This document shows, in pieces, positions 30,755-43,400 of a DNA stretch of 64,000 nt. Position 1 is the stretch's first letter, and every line of letters starts with the position of its first letter. The stretch comes from Heliopora coerulea (taxonomy: Eukaryota > Cnidaria > Anthozoa > Scleralcyonacea > Helioporidae): contig JASJOG010000061.1 in the NCBI GenBank assembly GCA_030142905.1, forward strand, positions 620,001-684,000, given 5' to 3'. The notes under the pieces are model-generated. The model was not told where the DNA came from, did no database searches, and saw only the letters and a program-made list of their open reading frames with translations. The position numbers were made by a program, and so were the translations under genes.

Positions 30755-33700
30755 TAAACTATTTTGCCAAATCATTGAAATGCTGCATTAGCCCTTGATG
30801 TTTCAAACATTGAACAAAACAAACTAATCCAATGCAATCTTGTTTTCTTAAAAGCCTTTTTACCAGATGGCCAAATTTTCTCAAAGTCTTTCACAGACAG
30901 TATGCCGTAATTTAACTCAACCTCACTACCAGACTTCTGACGACAGTTTGCGGCGCAAATCAACACGAACGCAACTTGCACAGGTTTTACATTGCAAATT
31001 TCAGCAAAGGTATTGATTTTCGTCCATAATTTTCACAATCGTGAGCGACGTACGTGAAATATTTTTACATTAAATAGCGTGGTTCAGACAGCTTGCGAGT
31101 CCGTTGGGTACAAATACTTTGGGACCTTACCCAAACCTAAAGTAAACATCAACGGCGACGTCTTTCGCAAAACAGAATTTCTATTCAAAATAAAAAGAAT
31201 AAATGATTCTCCCAAGACTGTTCCAACGCAGCCCTTGTTCTACCAACAGAGTCCATTACTCGTTTGCAGCGTCGATCGTCCTAAGGCTGAATGGTGAAAC
31301 TAACTACTCCGCAACGAGGTATGCAGATTGAAGCTTTATTTTCCCCAGGTATAAAAGAAAAACATAGGGAGGCAAAACTTTCGGGTGTAGAATAGTCAAC
31401 CGCCAGAATTAGGAAAATTAATCTGGGCCAAATCGTTCAAGATGTCTAGTCAGAAACATTTATTAAACAATCACTTATCTCGTTTTCATTTCCAACCTTA
31501 ATATTGTCGTTTTGTGGGCTAAACGTATTTTAGTGTTTTTACTATTTTGTACTTACCTAATTAAATAAATATTCTATTATAATCATTATCATTATCATTG
31601 TAACCATTGTTATCATTACCATTTACACTATCATCATCATTATGACCATTATCGTTATCAATGTCATCACTATCACTCTCACTATAACTGTCACTATAAC
31701 TGTCCCTATCATTAACCCTATAACCATCACTATCATTATCATTATCATCATCACTATTATCATCAATTATTATTAGTAGTATCACTTTATCTATTACATA
31801 TTAGGGAGTTTAAGCAAGCTTGTACGGCGACGGCATTTAACAAAGTAGCTTAACTTTACACATTTGAATAGAATGACATTCTACAGACGTTTTAATTAAT
31901 TGTTAATGTTGTTAACGCCTCAGAAACTCTTCTCAGCAGCTTAGGTCGGCATGTTAATGTTCAAAATATCCGATACGTCACACATTATTGTGTGTCAACG
32001 TAGTTGTGGAACCTTGGAAATGTCCTGGATGACGTACTGTGTAGAAGTAGGACGTTGTTGAAAATGCTCCTGGGACTTCAAATTATTCATTCCCCTTGTT
32101 TTGAATGAAAACTTCTATTGTAAAAACACGTTGCTGTAGTGTTGCCTTAAATTCCTTATCGACTCATTGAACGGCTAAAGCTCTTCGCTTAATTTGATGT
32201 CGCCTTATTCAGCGGAACTATTTTAGAAGTTATAAAGCCTTTCGGAGATTGAGAATAACATACGTCAAGTATCCAACTCTACATTAGTAATCAAGGGTTC
32301 CGAGTTATTGGTGTCGCAGGTTTAGTAGCCAAAGTTCCTTATTCGCTAGCTCTAAAGAAAAATTTGCTTTGGCCAGCGTATCTTTCTAAGAGAAAAGTCT
32401 TGAAGACGATAAAAATTTTCAGACTAGCATGAGGAACTAGTTAATGATATAACTGTAAAACAATATTAGAAATCTGTTACACTCTGTCGATCACGGTGAA
32501 GTTAATGGTGTCAAACGGTTTTTTAGAACATGTACCTATGAGGTCTCCTTATACTTGGATCATCAACCATTCTAGCACCTGGATGATTGTCATGTTCCTG
32601 AAGAAGATACAACTTTCTTGTTACCAACCGTTAATTACTTTTGCAAAAGTTATCTACATTTGAATTGAAACTCCTGAAGTAAAATTGGGACCTTAAATAG
32701 GATCTGTCACGGTGTTTAAATTTTGAAATTTCATCTTGGCATCTATTCACCAACAAAATGTTGGTAATCTAACAGCGGTGGTCCAAATTTTCAAACAAAC
32801 TGACCTGATCGTGATTGCTGTTGAACAAAAAAGCCAATTGCATAATCAAAATAACAGAATCTAATAAATTGTATTTACTGTATATTAAACATCTAGTACG
32901 TAGCTATGTCCTCCCCATCTCTCCTCTCAACCCCTACCAAGAAGGAAAAAACGATTGAAGAATTGTGAAGTCACAAACTGTCAGATGATTCGGGCTTGCT
33001 CTATCCAAATATTGCAACACCATAAACATAAATCTACATAAACTGCATAAAAGCGGAACTTCACGTACAAACAGAACTACGTTAGATAGATAAACACTAC
33101 TAAGCAATTGCAGTCTTAAATAAGCAAAATCAACCGATCTTAAAACAATATCAAGATCTACTTTGACAAAATATCACAAATTTCAAGCCACACGATCCAG
33201 CATTGCCCCTAAAACCATGAAAATATCGAAATAGCATAGACGAGAAAGACGTTTAAAGTATCAATTTATAAGGTTAGAAAATGCGATAGGACCAGGCTTT
33301 AACTTAATCTGTCGCTATCTTGAAATATTCCTCTTGTGCATGTTAGTCGAGCATACCACATAATAAGGTGCGAAATCAGGGTTTTCCTGTGAGGAAGGAG
33401 GGTCCCAAATTTTTAAATAGAAAATGTGTAGCATCATGCTTTCCAGGGAAATTATGAAATATTACAGTCTCTTACATGGAATTTTCATCGTACTGGTAAT
33501 GAAAAATGTGGTAACTCCCTAAGCTTACGAACGCCTCATGATCTTCTGGAAACTTGGTGATTTGTCCCCTCGATATATCGAGCCATCCTCTTTCATTGCT
33601 AGTGTACTTATGCGCGTTTGTCTAGCTCGCGTCTAATGATATACACTAAATGAACTGTCTATTAAAATTTCCAAAGGTGTTCGAAATATTTTTGTCTACA

Positions 33701-33758
33701 GTTATAGGGAGTTAATCCCCAGAGTTATGTCTTCTGGTTTTTTAAAGTAATTGCTAAG
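30755..33758. other. Intergenic, with an ATTATC tract at 31575-31775
   Basis: About 200 bases of ATTATC/CACTATC units produce a false Asp/Asn/Ser-rich ORF. A 72-codon plus-strand ORF at 31079-31297 is not recognised. The 3' untranslated region of the minus-strand gene should begin at 33758 and run leftward; no clear poly(A) signal could be assigned. Confidence 0.35.
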
Positions 33759-34153
33759 TCATAATTGAAGGGAACTACGCGTAGCATGGATTCCCTTGAT
33801 TGAACCTTCAGCAGGACTCACTCGACAGCCATACTGAACCATACCTGATTTCGGAGATTTTTCAATTATCCTTACGCAATCCAACCGTCCCATGTCCTTC
33901 AATTCTTCTTGAAGTTTATCAATGGTGTTTTGAGGATTTCGTGCAATCCATCGGAGGACTGTATCTGTTTGGTTTCTCCGTTGCGAAATAAGATCTATGT
34001 CATCATTTTGCATATTAAAACGAGCTGCTAGTTCCCGATAATCTCCACCAAGCTCATGTTGTATGTCTAATTTCCTGCAAATTTTCTGCCTTATCAACGG
34101 ATGAAGATCATCAATAGTCTGTTCTTTGGTAGGTTGGCTTTTAGGCTGATCGA
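33759..34153 (-). CDS. Terminal exon: death domain
   Basis: The acceptor is a long T-run ending in CTCAG just before 34153. After two bases the exon encodes 130 residues to a TGA-type stop at 33759. It starts DQPKSQPTKEQTIDDLHP, then LIRQKICRKLDI, DYRELAARFNMQNDDIDLI and TVLRWIARNPQNTIDKLQ, matching the six-helix death-domain pattern including the conserved W in helix 5. A 34-residue tail (CRVSPAEGSIKG...) follows. The first codon (GTC) is completed by the G left by exon 4. Confidence 0.88.
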
Positions 34154-37100
34154 CTGAGAAAAAAAAAAAGAATGATGTATAAAATACAACAACTGTCTAG
34201 TCCGAAAAAAGTCCTGCAGAAAATAGACCTAATAACCCTAATTCGCCATTTCTACGCGCATGCTTAGTGATCATTTCGCAGCAAATCCGTGAATTTTGTC
34301 AAGATAGTTGTCTGTCATGCTGATAAAACGATTTTTAATTAAAAGAAACGAGACAGTATAAGTTGCACTTTAAGTCTTTCTATAAAATGAATGGAAGTCT
34401 TACTGCTTCTTATATTTTAATCAAATTGTTGATTTTCACAGGAAAACATGGCAGTAGCATTTGCTGCTTTTGCTAACCTCTTTATCAGCCCCGGCATGTG
34501 ACTGTGTAGCTACCGTAAATGGTTTGTAGTGACATTCGCCGTAAATGATTCAGATCTGCCTGGAAGAGAATTTGACTGAGGTCTTCCTCCTGATAAAGAG
34601 GCAATGGAGCGAAGTCTGCGCGAAAAAACTGAATGCGAATAGTTTGCAACACGTTCGGAAAAAATTATGTTAATTTAAAAATTTATTCTATCATTTTTGC
34701 TTCCTTCCGTCGCTTTTAACGCCCTTATTGTTTTACAAGGTGGCAGTTTAGGTTTACTTGCTCGTGATTTTCTGTATCTGTTCACCAAGATTCCCATTAA
34801 AATTATCTTTGAAAGGATATGTTTTCGTGGCAAGGATTTTCATGTTGCTAATCTTGAGTAAATCGAACCTGAACCCAGTTTGTTTATCTTGAAATTAACT
34901 CGGAAATTTTCCCAACAAAAGTTGCCGGTCTGTACGTACACTGATTCCACGGTTAGGCAGCCAATTGGCACTCTTCATCCGGCGTGCAACTGAATGACGA
35001 TATCAGTCATATAATAAGTTTCATTACAGCTTTGTTTGTCACGTGCTCACGAACGCGTGATCAGAGAAGTTGAAACAAAGCAGTAAGGGGAAATATGGGA
35101 GCGGCAACAATATAGCAGAAGGTATTGTACGGATTTTGTGAGGATATTCATGAACAGTTGGTTATCGAAGTCAAGGTGATTCTATCCGCACCAGTAATAT
35201 AGGGCAACCGCAAATCTTCTTGGTAACTGGCCATTCTCAATGACAAAGTCTGCGAGTACCTGGTAGCTAAGCGTCATATATCTGATTGTTTCATTAAACT
35301 TTTAACTATCAAGAGCTAGTACAACGAAAAGCTAGCTTCTATTCTCTTAATGCATGCGACAGAAACGAAGCAACTATATTTTTGTTGTCTACGTCCACAG
35401 CATACATGCGTCACACAGGAATTTTTCATCACATCAACCTCCCCAAAGACAGACGTAAAGGCATGATTACATGAAATTGATAAAGTTTAAAATAGATCCT
35501 ACGGTTTATTGCTATTAACAACATCAACTGGGAATGTATGACTGTTTACGAAGGCGATCAAATTTTCTAATTACGGCAGTTCTAATTACGGATTTTTCGA
35601 GACATTGACATTATATTGGATTACCTCTCACGAAGACATCCATTGCTTTGTTGTCCCGATGCTACATGTGATCCTGGTTGGTTGATCGGTGTTAGTATCG
35701 ATCTTATAAATGATCTCTCCTGATTTTTGAAAATGCACCAATAATTGACTTTCGTAAACCCTCGTGCCATCTCGGCATTATAGCGACAATATTGAACATA
35801 GACCTGCACTGCACATACAGGAATGTTGTGAATGTGACGTTGTTAACTAACATTGATCAAGGCAGGACTGAAATTATTCCAGCAGAGACGTTACAATTTA
35901 GAACTTTGCTTTACATTTATCCATTAAACGCGAGCACTGGAGTACGCTCACCTAGGTTCAATCTGGATAGATGTGGATATGTCAAGTGAACTACGAAAGT
36001 TTTTCCTGGTTATTTTAAGGCTGGCTATATTTCATATACAATACATACGAGCTAAAGTGAACATTAGCTCAAAATGTGTGAGCTAAAGAATAGTGTTTAC
36101 AGCTCTTCCATACCTTTCGTTGTTTCTGAAATATTCAGATTTGTTTATGCGTATGATCTCAAGCTATTCTGCTCAGGAAAACTTTCTGAGTCCCTGACAG
36201 GAATCGGACCCGTAACCTTCTGATTGCCGATGAGATGCTCTAGCCATTGAGCTACATGAAGTCAGATGGGGAGCAAAGATTACATTTATGTACTGGTTCG
36301 CATTGATGGTAGGCATATATATACTGCCAGTCTGCAAGTCTCGATTTGTCGCCTATTTAGTGCTAATCAATGATGCAGTTAAACGTGGTAGCTTGGTAAA
36401 TATATGTTTATGCGTATGTTCTCAAACTATTCTACTCAGAAAAACTTTCTGAGTCCCTGACGGGTATCAAACCCGTAACCTGATCACCGATGAGATGCTC
36501 TAACCATTAAGCTACATGAACTGAGATGGTGAGCAAAGGTTACCAAGGCTCGAAATACCGCATGCACACGTGCACGAATGCACGTAAAATTCGAGATGTG
36601 CATGTAACTTTTGTCACTTACATGCACTGCGTGCACGTAGAAATTTTCACACAGTGACTGCATGGGCTGCACTTCATAATCAGCATTATTACCTTAGCAT
36701 CAGAGTAACGATTGGACATGAGACATTGTAGTAGTTTGTAGCAAATAGCATATCAATATTATTTAGCTAATAATTCAATCATCAACGATTCTTAATCCAC
36801 TGTGCAATCTTAAGCCCGTCCTTTTGCCATAATCATCAAGTGAGCCAGCGTTCTGAGGAGTCTCACTCGAAAACTTCAAGTAAACCAAATCATTATTGAA
36901 AAGAAGTGAAATTGTGTTTCGAGAATTTTTTTGAACATGTCTGTACACATAAATAATTGGTGGTGCAGGTAGTTAAAAAAATTAGGTGCATGCTGTGCAT
37001 GTAAGATTTTCCTATTAATTCAAGCCTTGGTTACATTTACGTACTGGTCTACCATCAATGCGAACAAGTACATCAATGTAACCTTCGCTCGCCATCTCAG

Positions 37101-40100
37101 TTCATATAGCTCAATGGCTAGAGCATCTCACCGGCGATCAGGAGGTTACGGGTTCGATTCCCGTCAGGGACTGAGAAAGTTTTTCTGAGTAGAATAGCTT
37201 GAGAGTGTATGCATAAACATACATTTACCAAATACCACTACCAGAGGACATTTGAAAAAGTAAAGGATAAAACACAGACCGAAAAATGTGATATTGAGAC
37301 TCGATATTCAATTTGGAAACGGTAATATTTCGTTTCTATTTCAGAGTCATCATCAGACCAAATGATTTACAAAAGCTCGTTACGTTATATATATAAAATT
37401 ACAAGGATCATGTCATCGGTTATTAACAACGAAATTAAGGTGGTTCTATACATTGAAAATAAAATTTTTTAATTTGAGTTTTTCTCGACATATTTCTGGT
37501 GCAACAGATAGGAAATAAGTTACTGATGTAAAATCAGCCACTTATGAGCTTGTTGTTTCCATGGTGTCCGAGATACTACCCCCTATGGTGAAATTTAGGG
37601 CACTTATGCCAAAAATTATAGGGACTAAAGTAAAGACTAGACAAATACAAAACTAAGTTTAATAGAGCCTCAATACATGTTCCCATGACATGAACCTAAA
37701 AAAAGAAGTGATTAGAAGCTTTAAATCGTGAAATTTTAATGTATTTGTAACTGCTTCAAAATATAGTTCGATACAACAGATATAGTGTTCGGTTTCTTCA
37801 AAAACTATTTCTTATATGGGTGATTGTTGAGGTTCACATCATAGACCTATTTGTTGTTGACAAATGCTGAAAATTTAACACCAATTGGACAAATATTAAA
37901 TGCAGGAGAGTTTTTGGCACTGAGCAAGACAGCAAACTAAGAAAATTGAGTTTAAAGTTTTCAAACAAATTTTTAAGAGGATCAATGATACATTGCAGAC
38001 CAAAATAAAGTCAAAAAGCTGTTAAAATGATCCTGTTGAACAGGTGTTCCCTTTTCTCTCCTGGTTCTTGTCTCCTTGCCTCTTGTCTTTCAATTCGCTC
38101 CGACATCTCAGCCAATTTCGGAACAGACCGATTGCTCCGCCTTCGTACCGCCCTTTACCAATCATGTAAACAAACGCACTGATTCACTTATTGTGGAGGC
38201 GTGCACAATAGCATGCAGTGATCACGTATAACACGCCCTTGTGTACATGGATGGCATAGCCTTATCACGCTATAGCCATGTTATGCCTCCATTGCATTAT
38301 GGGTAATTCAGTATATCTTCAACAGTACCCACCTTCCCCCCTTTCATATAATATATCTTATACTAACTCTAATTCGGGCTCGAAACCACAAAGCCAAACA
38401 TATCCTAGGCGAGAGACCTACGTACATATCCAAAAGATATGCCACTCTAAATTTTTCAAAAAATTTTTTCACAGACCTACAGCCCTAAACCTATTACGAC
38501 TCTCAGTCGCGCCTCTGCCTCGAACCCCCACGTCGGGAGCAAATTCTCGACGAATAAAGGCACCTCTCGATTGTTTGAAAGGCTTCTGGCAGATCGACCA
38601 TCCTCGGACTTTACATGTTCTTTAGGCCAGCTGCGACTGTTATGGAGGAGCCGAATTTAATGTTTGACGAACCAGCCACAAATCCTGCGACTGACCGCCA
38701 TTACCAACGTCTCTCGCAAAGAAAACAATCAAATGCGCGCCAAAATCACAGACTACCGCTGGTCACCTCACGTTAATACACAGTAAAATGGATTTAAATC
38801 TTACAATAACGAAGGAGAGGTGGTTAAGAATTATTGGGTCTATTTCCTATGTTGTAGAAACAGTCCAGTGATAACAATTTGACAATAACAATTCGTTGCT
38901 ATGATGGTTGCTAAGGCACAATTAATACGATGGAAAATTTCTTTTCAATATTTAATCCTTTTGCGTGGTCGAAATCAAGAAAAAAACAACCAGGAATGAA
39001 AAAGTAATGTTTAATAATGCTAAATTTCATAATTCCAAAAAATCGACTTTTTGAAATATTAAATGTGTAGAACCACCTTAACATAGTCGGATGTTAACAC
39101 ATGTCAGATTGACAGCTTGACAAGAGAAAAGTCCGATAATTGTCGAATGACTGAGAAAAGCTGGAAGCATGAGATTAAAAAAGATATTGTTAAATGAGTG
39201 GAAAGACCGGATCAGACAAAAAGTGAAAGTTCTTTGCTGATCTTTAGGCCACTGTTTATTCCCGGCTTATTACGTTTAATTAAAAGAGCTTCTAAAATAA
39301 GTGATAGGTTCGAACTACTGAATTTACAAGAATGAATTATCTTTAAAGATGAATAATTTCATCTTTAATAACTTTAATAACTTTAAGATAATTAAAATTA
39401 TTAAAGATATTAAAGATGAAATTTAAAATTATTAAAGAAATTAAAGATAAAATCAATCTTATGCTTCCGGTTTTTCTCAGCTATTCGACAATTATCTGGC
39501 TTGTCTCTTGTCATGCTGTCAATCTGACATGTGTTAATCTCCGACTATGTTAATTTCACTGGTAATAACCAATGACATCATCCTTGCAATTGTGTGTATA
39601 TATAGATATATATAAAACTTCAAAAAACCAGCAAAACCAAGAACTTAAAACAATATAAATCATCAGTATAAGTTCAATCTTTATTTTACTTTCACCGTTT
39701 CGGGGTCTGCCCCTTTATCAAGAATAACACGATAACAGACAAAACTAACTTATATACAAAAAGTTTTCATATTAAAAATACAAAATGTAAATTAAAAATC
39801 CCGAAGGTTTAATCCATATGGTAAAAAAGTGTTTAATTTGTATACCCAAAAGCTCTCTCTCCGTGGGATCCCTTGTATTCGTCCTATGAACAATTTTCAC
39901 AACTAAATCACTTAAACCCTCATACCCATCACCAAAAAAATGTGAATACAAGTGATCCCCTGGGATATTTCCTTGTCCTCTACCATATCTATTAAGGCTA
40001 CTCTTGTGGTTATTAAAGCGTGTCCTAAATGTATTGATTGTGCTACCAATATATTGTTTACCACACCTTTTACACGTAATTAGATTAACAACCCCATTGG

Positions 40101-40350
40101 AATCACAATAAAATTCATAATTAATCACATACTTTCTTTTCCCCAAACTATCCGTAAAATTCTCCCCTTCTTCCACAAAATTACAAATTTGACATCTTCT
40201 CTTACCGGGATTTTAATTTACATTTTGTATTTTTAATTAGAAAACTTTCTGTATATACGTTAGTTTTATCTGTTATCGTGTTATTCTTCATGAAGGGGCA
40301 TGCCCCCAAACGTTGATAGTAAAATAAAGATTGAACTTATACTAATGATT

Positions 40351-40422
<72 letters not shown>

Positions 40423-43400
40423 TGTGTGTGTGTATGTGTGTGTGTGTGTGTGTGTAAGTAAATTTCATCTTACTAAGTGTAGATGTTTTGTAAGCTTGGA
40501 TATATATGATGGAAAGTTTGTCCTCAAGCTTTATCTCAGAAAATTTTCTGAGATAAAGCTTGAGAACAAACTTTTCATCATGTATATATATATATATATA
40601 TATGACGTAGCGAGCTTTTGTAAATCATTTGGTCTAATGATGACTCTGAAATAGAAACGAAATATTACCGTTTCCAACTTGTCTGTTTCTTGTTTTAACT
40701 TGAATATCAAGTCTCAAGATGACATTTTTCGATCTGTGTTTTATCCTATATTTACCAAGCTACCACATTTGACTATATTCAGATTTCTTTGATACATATC
40801 TATGACGTCATAGGAGTGATAAAGCGTTTTGACTTTTCAGAAAATTGTGGGTATCTTTGAGATGCCACTAATTCACTTAGATTTTGACGCATTGATAAAG
40901 CTCTTAAAACTGAACATGAATAGATGAAATTGACATTGCCACTGTAAATTGTTAATTACGACATCACTTGCATTTGTAACACAAATGTACCGCTTTTCGG
41001 TCAGTTGATGCTCATTTCCTGGTTTAGGCTAGTAAAGAACGTTTTCATTCGAATTTTACAAAACAACAGAACAAAAACACTATACCTTATTTCAGTGTGG
41101 TAGAAAATGTGTATTTTGGTATAAGAAGAGAAGGATCTGTGAACCGATAAGTCGCCATGGTAAAGGTATTTTTGGCCTAGTGATATTTAGTGTCATGAGA
41201 GCCATTGACCTGGAAAGTTATAAGTGGATTGGTTGAACAATCTCAAAGATACTCATGATTTTCTAAAAACCCAAAATGCTCTGCCGATCTAATGACATCA
41301 TAAGGTCGAAGAAATCTGAATACTTAATTCGAGAAAGAAGAAAGCCTAGGAAGAACAGTAAGCACCATTTTTTATCACTTGAACGATTCTTTCAAAAAAA
41401 GACAAACCTAATTTTCACTTCATATGCACTTTAAATATAAGCAAGACAGTTAAAATAAATGGATAAATTCAGTTGCTAGGCGGTGAAATGATTCAATGTA
41501 TTAATGAAAGGTATCATCGGTACATAGCTCAGTTAAGTTAAAAAGAACATGGAAATAGTAATTACTGTTACCTTAACAATGTGAATACCTAGTTCTAAAT
41601 ATTTTTGTTTTTTCCAGCGCGTTCCTCACATGTAAATATGTTTGGTTTGGGCTGTAATTTCCTGTTTTCTGAAAAAGTTGAATTGTTTTAAGCTGTCATT
41701 TCTTTATTAAATCGCCAGTTACTTACTTTACTGCTTTAGCGCATTGTTAGTTATTTAAGTTACTGAACTTTTCGGGATCAGTAGTTTGACAGTCATCTCT
41801 TTGTTGTTTATGTCTATAGACAAGATTTAGTCATTTCAAAAATTTTTAAAGTGTACCTTGAACTGTCACTTCACTCGTACTCGGTTCATCATTTTCATGA
41901 GTTGACTCGTCTGAGCGTTGTTTCTCTTGAAAACCCAAAAGCAAAAATCGATATACATATTAAAATCGTCGCAGTATTGACTCACCCTTTAAGTGGCCAT
42001 GTATTAAAATAAAGTTCTTTCTAGTGATTTATTTTTGGAGAGTAGTCTTACAATAGATTGATGTTGGTAATTAACGTTTCCACTTCCTAAGGAAGAGTTA
42101 CCTTCAAAATCACGAATGTGCAAATAATTAGAACCAAGATATGTCCACTCGTAATTTTAATTAGATTGCCCGGATTAGCGTAGTTGTGAGAAAGACTGCA
42201 GGGTCGGTAATGTGAACAATTCTCATCTTCCGAATTGATCTTCAGAATGAAATGAAAAGCCAAAGGCTTGTATTTTCAGAACCCAATTTAAGAGAAACAA
42301 ACACTTTGGCTTACAATCCGCTGAGGTAATCCTAATAAAATGTTGATAATTTTTGATGAAATCAATTTTCCAGTATCATAATTTTACATTTTCAGAACCA
42401 GCTGGGACCAGTTGCGAAGAATGCAACTCTTAGCAACGCTTCCGGGCACGTATCAAATTAGCCTGCAATCAAATGAATCTAATGCAGTATTCTGCCAACT
42501 GAGCTACGAACGCCGTTGCCGAGATATTGAACATTAACCCTGGTAGGAAGACAGACTCACCTTCGGTTTATGAAACAGTGATAAAATTATAAATGTATCT
42601 TTAAAACCTGGCGTATAAGGGTAGTAGCAAACTCCGCGCTGACAAGGTACTGCACTGCTTTGGCATCATTTAGGGGCGCTACTAGAGGGCGGGTTAGGGG
42701 ACGGGTCTCGACAACTGCCCTTTTTGTGGGAAATCGTATGTGTACCCTATTACTGACAGCTTTTTCTCCTCATTTTCAAAGCCACAAAGATTAAATTAAC
42801 TCGAAATTATCAAAATCACCAAGGCGGTGGCTTGATACTACCATCTGAGCTCTGCCTTTTGAAATTCCTGGCTGCACCCCAGCATAATTATAGTGTGAAA
42901 AAAATTGACTTGGTTTTACATCACTGTAACGGCATATGAAAGGCAGAAATGTTCCGTTACACAAATTAATTGACATAGCTGGAATTAAGACTAGGGTAGG
43001 TTTAGCCTTCCCCACAATTCCACAGTGTCGCACACCTGCATGATCTAGTTATATATCTACGGCAAAAACGCGTCGATATATAAATGGCCTGTCAATGGTA
43101 ACACTGGCTGAAAGTTTGAAAATTTCTTCACTCAAATTTCGGGATATGCAGTTTCCAAGCATTCAGGCCCCTTGACTCGTCGTTTAACAAGTGACGCAAG
43201 CAAGGTTGTGTTACTTAAAAAGTAAAACAACTGCAAAGATTGTTAGATCTTTCCCTACAATTTACCTCTTGTTGAAGACTGCGCATGTACAACCATATAT
43301 CTCAGCAGATGTGGAAACTGTCATTTTATAAACGTTATAGCTCTCTTACGTACTTGAAATATCAAGTAAGAAACGCTATATTATTAGACTTGAACCTTTC

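Larger units (their letters stand above)
39600..40350 (-). mobile_element. Penelope-like fragment with inverted terminal repeats
   Basis: Flanking arms 39640-39800 and 40207-40340 are inverted copies (AGTATAAGTTCAATCTTTAT against its mirror, AAAATACAAAATGTAAATT). Each has a hammerhead-type motif (39690-39722 minus, 40286-40319 plus). The interior encodes a GIY-YIG domain (39772-40176). It sits in a TA-rich stretch of the larger foldback. Confidence 0.75.
37240..40775. mobile_element. 3.5-kb Penelope-type foldback with nested insertions
   Basis: Outer arms 37245-37400 and 40605-40750 are inverted copies: ATAAAACACAGACCGAAAAATG against the mirrored form, CGGTAATATTTCGTTTCT, and ATGATTTACAAAAGCTCG. 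The inner continuation of the arms lies at 39082-39185 and 39455-39550 (GTTAACACATGTCAGATTG mirrored). Each outer arm holds CTGATGATGACTCTGAAAT ... AACGAAATATTACC, a Penelope hammerhead-like layout. The left arm is split by the TTAA element (37439-39077), the right arm by a second Penelope fragment (39600-40350). Confidence 0.65.

Noticed and set aside
31561..31785. Asp/Asn/Ser-rich acidic ORF
   Set aside because: Arises from ATTATC trinucleotide-type low complexity.
35630..35732. Candidate extra exon of the ANK-ROC gene (minus strand, AAAATCAG ... GAGAG/GTAATCC)
   Set aside because: In the required phase-1 frame it ends with TGA; in the open frame the phases do not match the neighbours.
40376..40654. 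Cys/Val-rich ORF
   Set aside because: Translation of a TG microsatellite.
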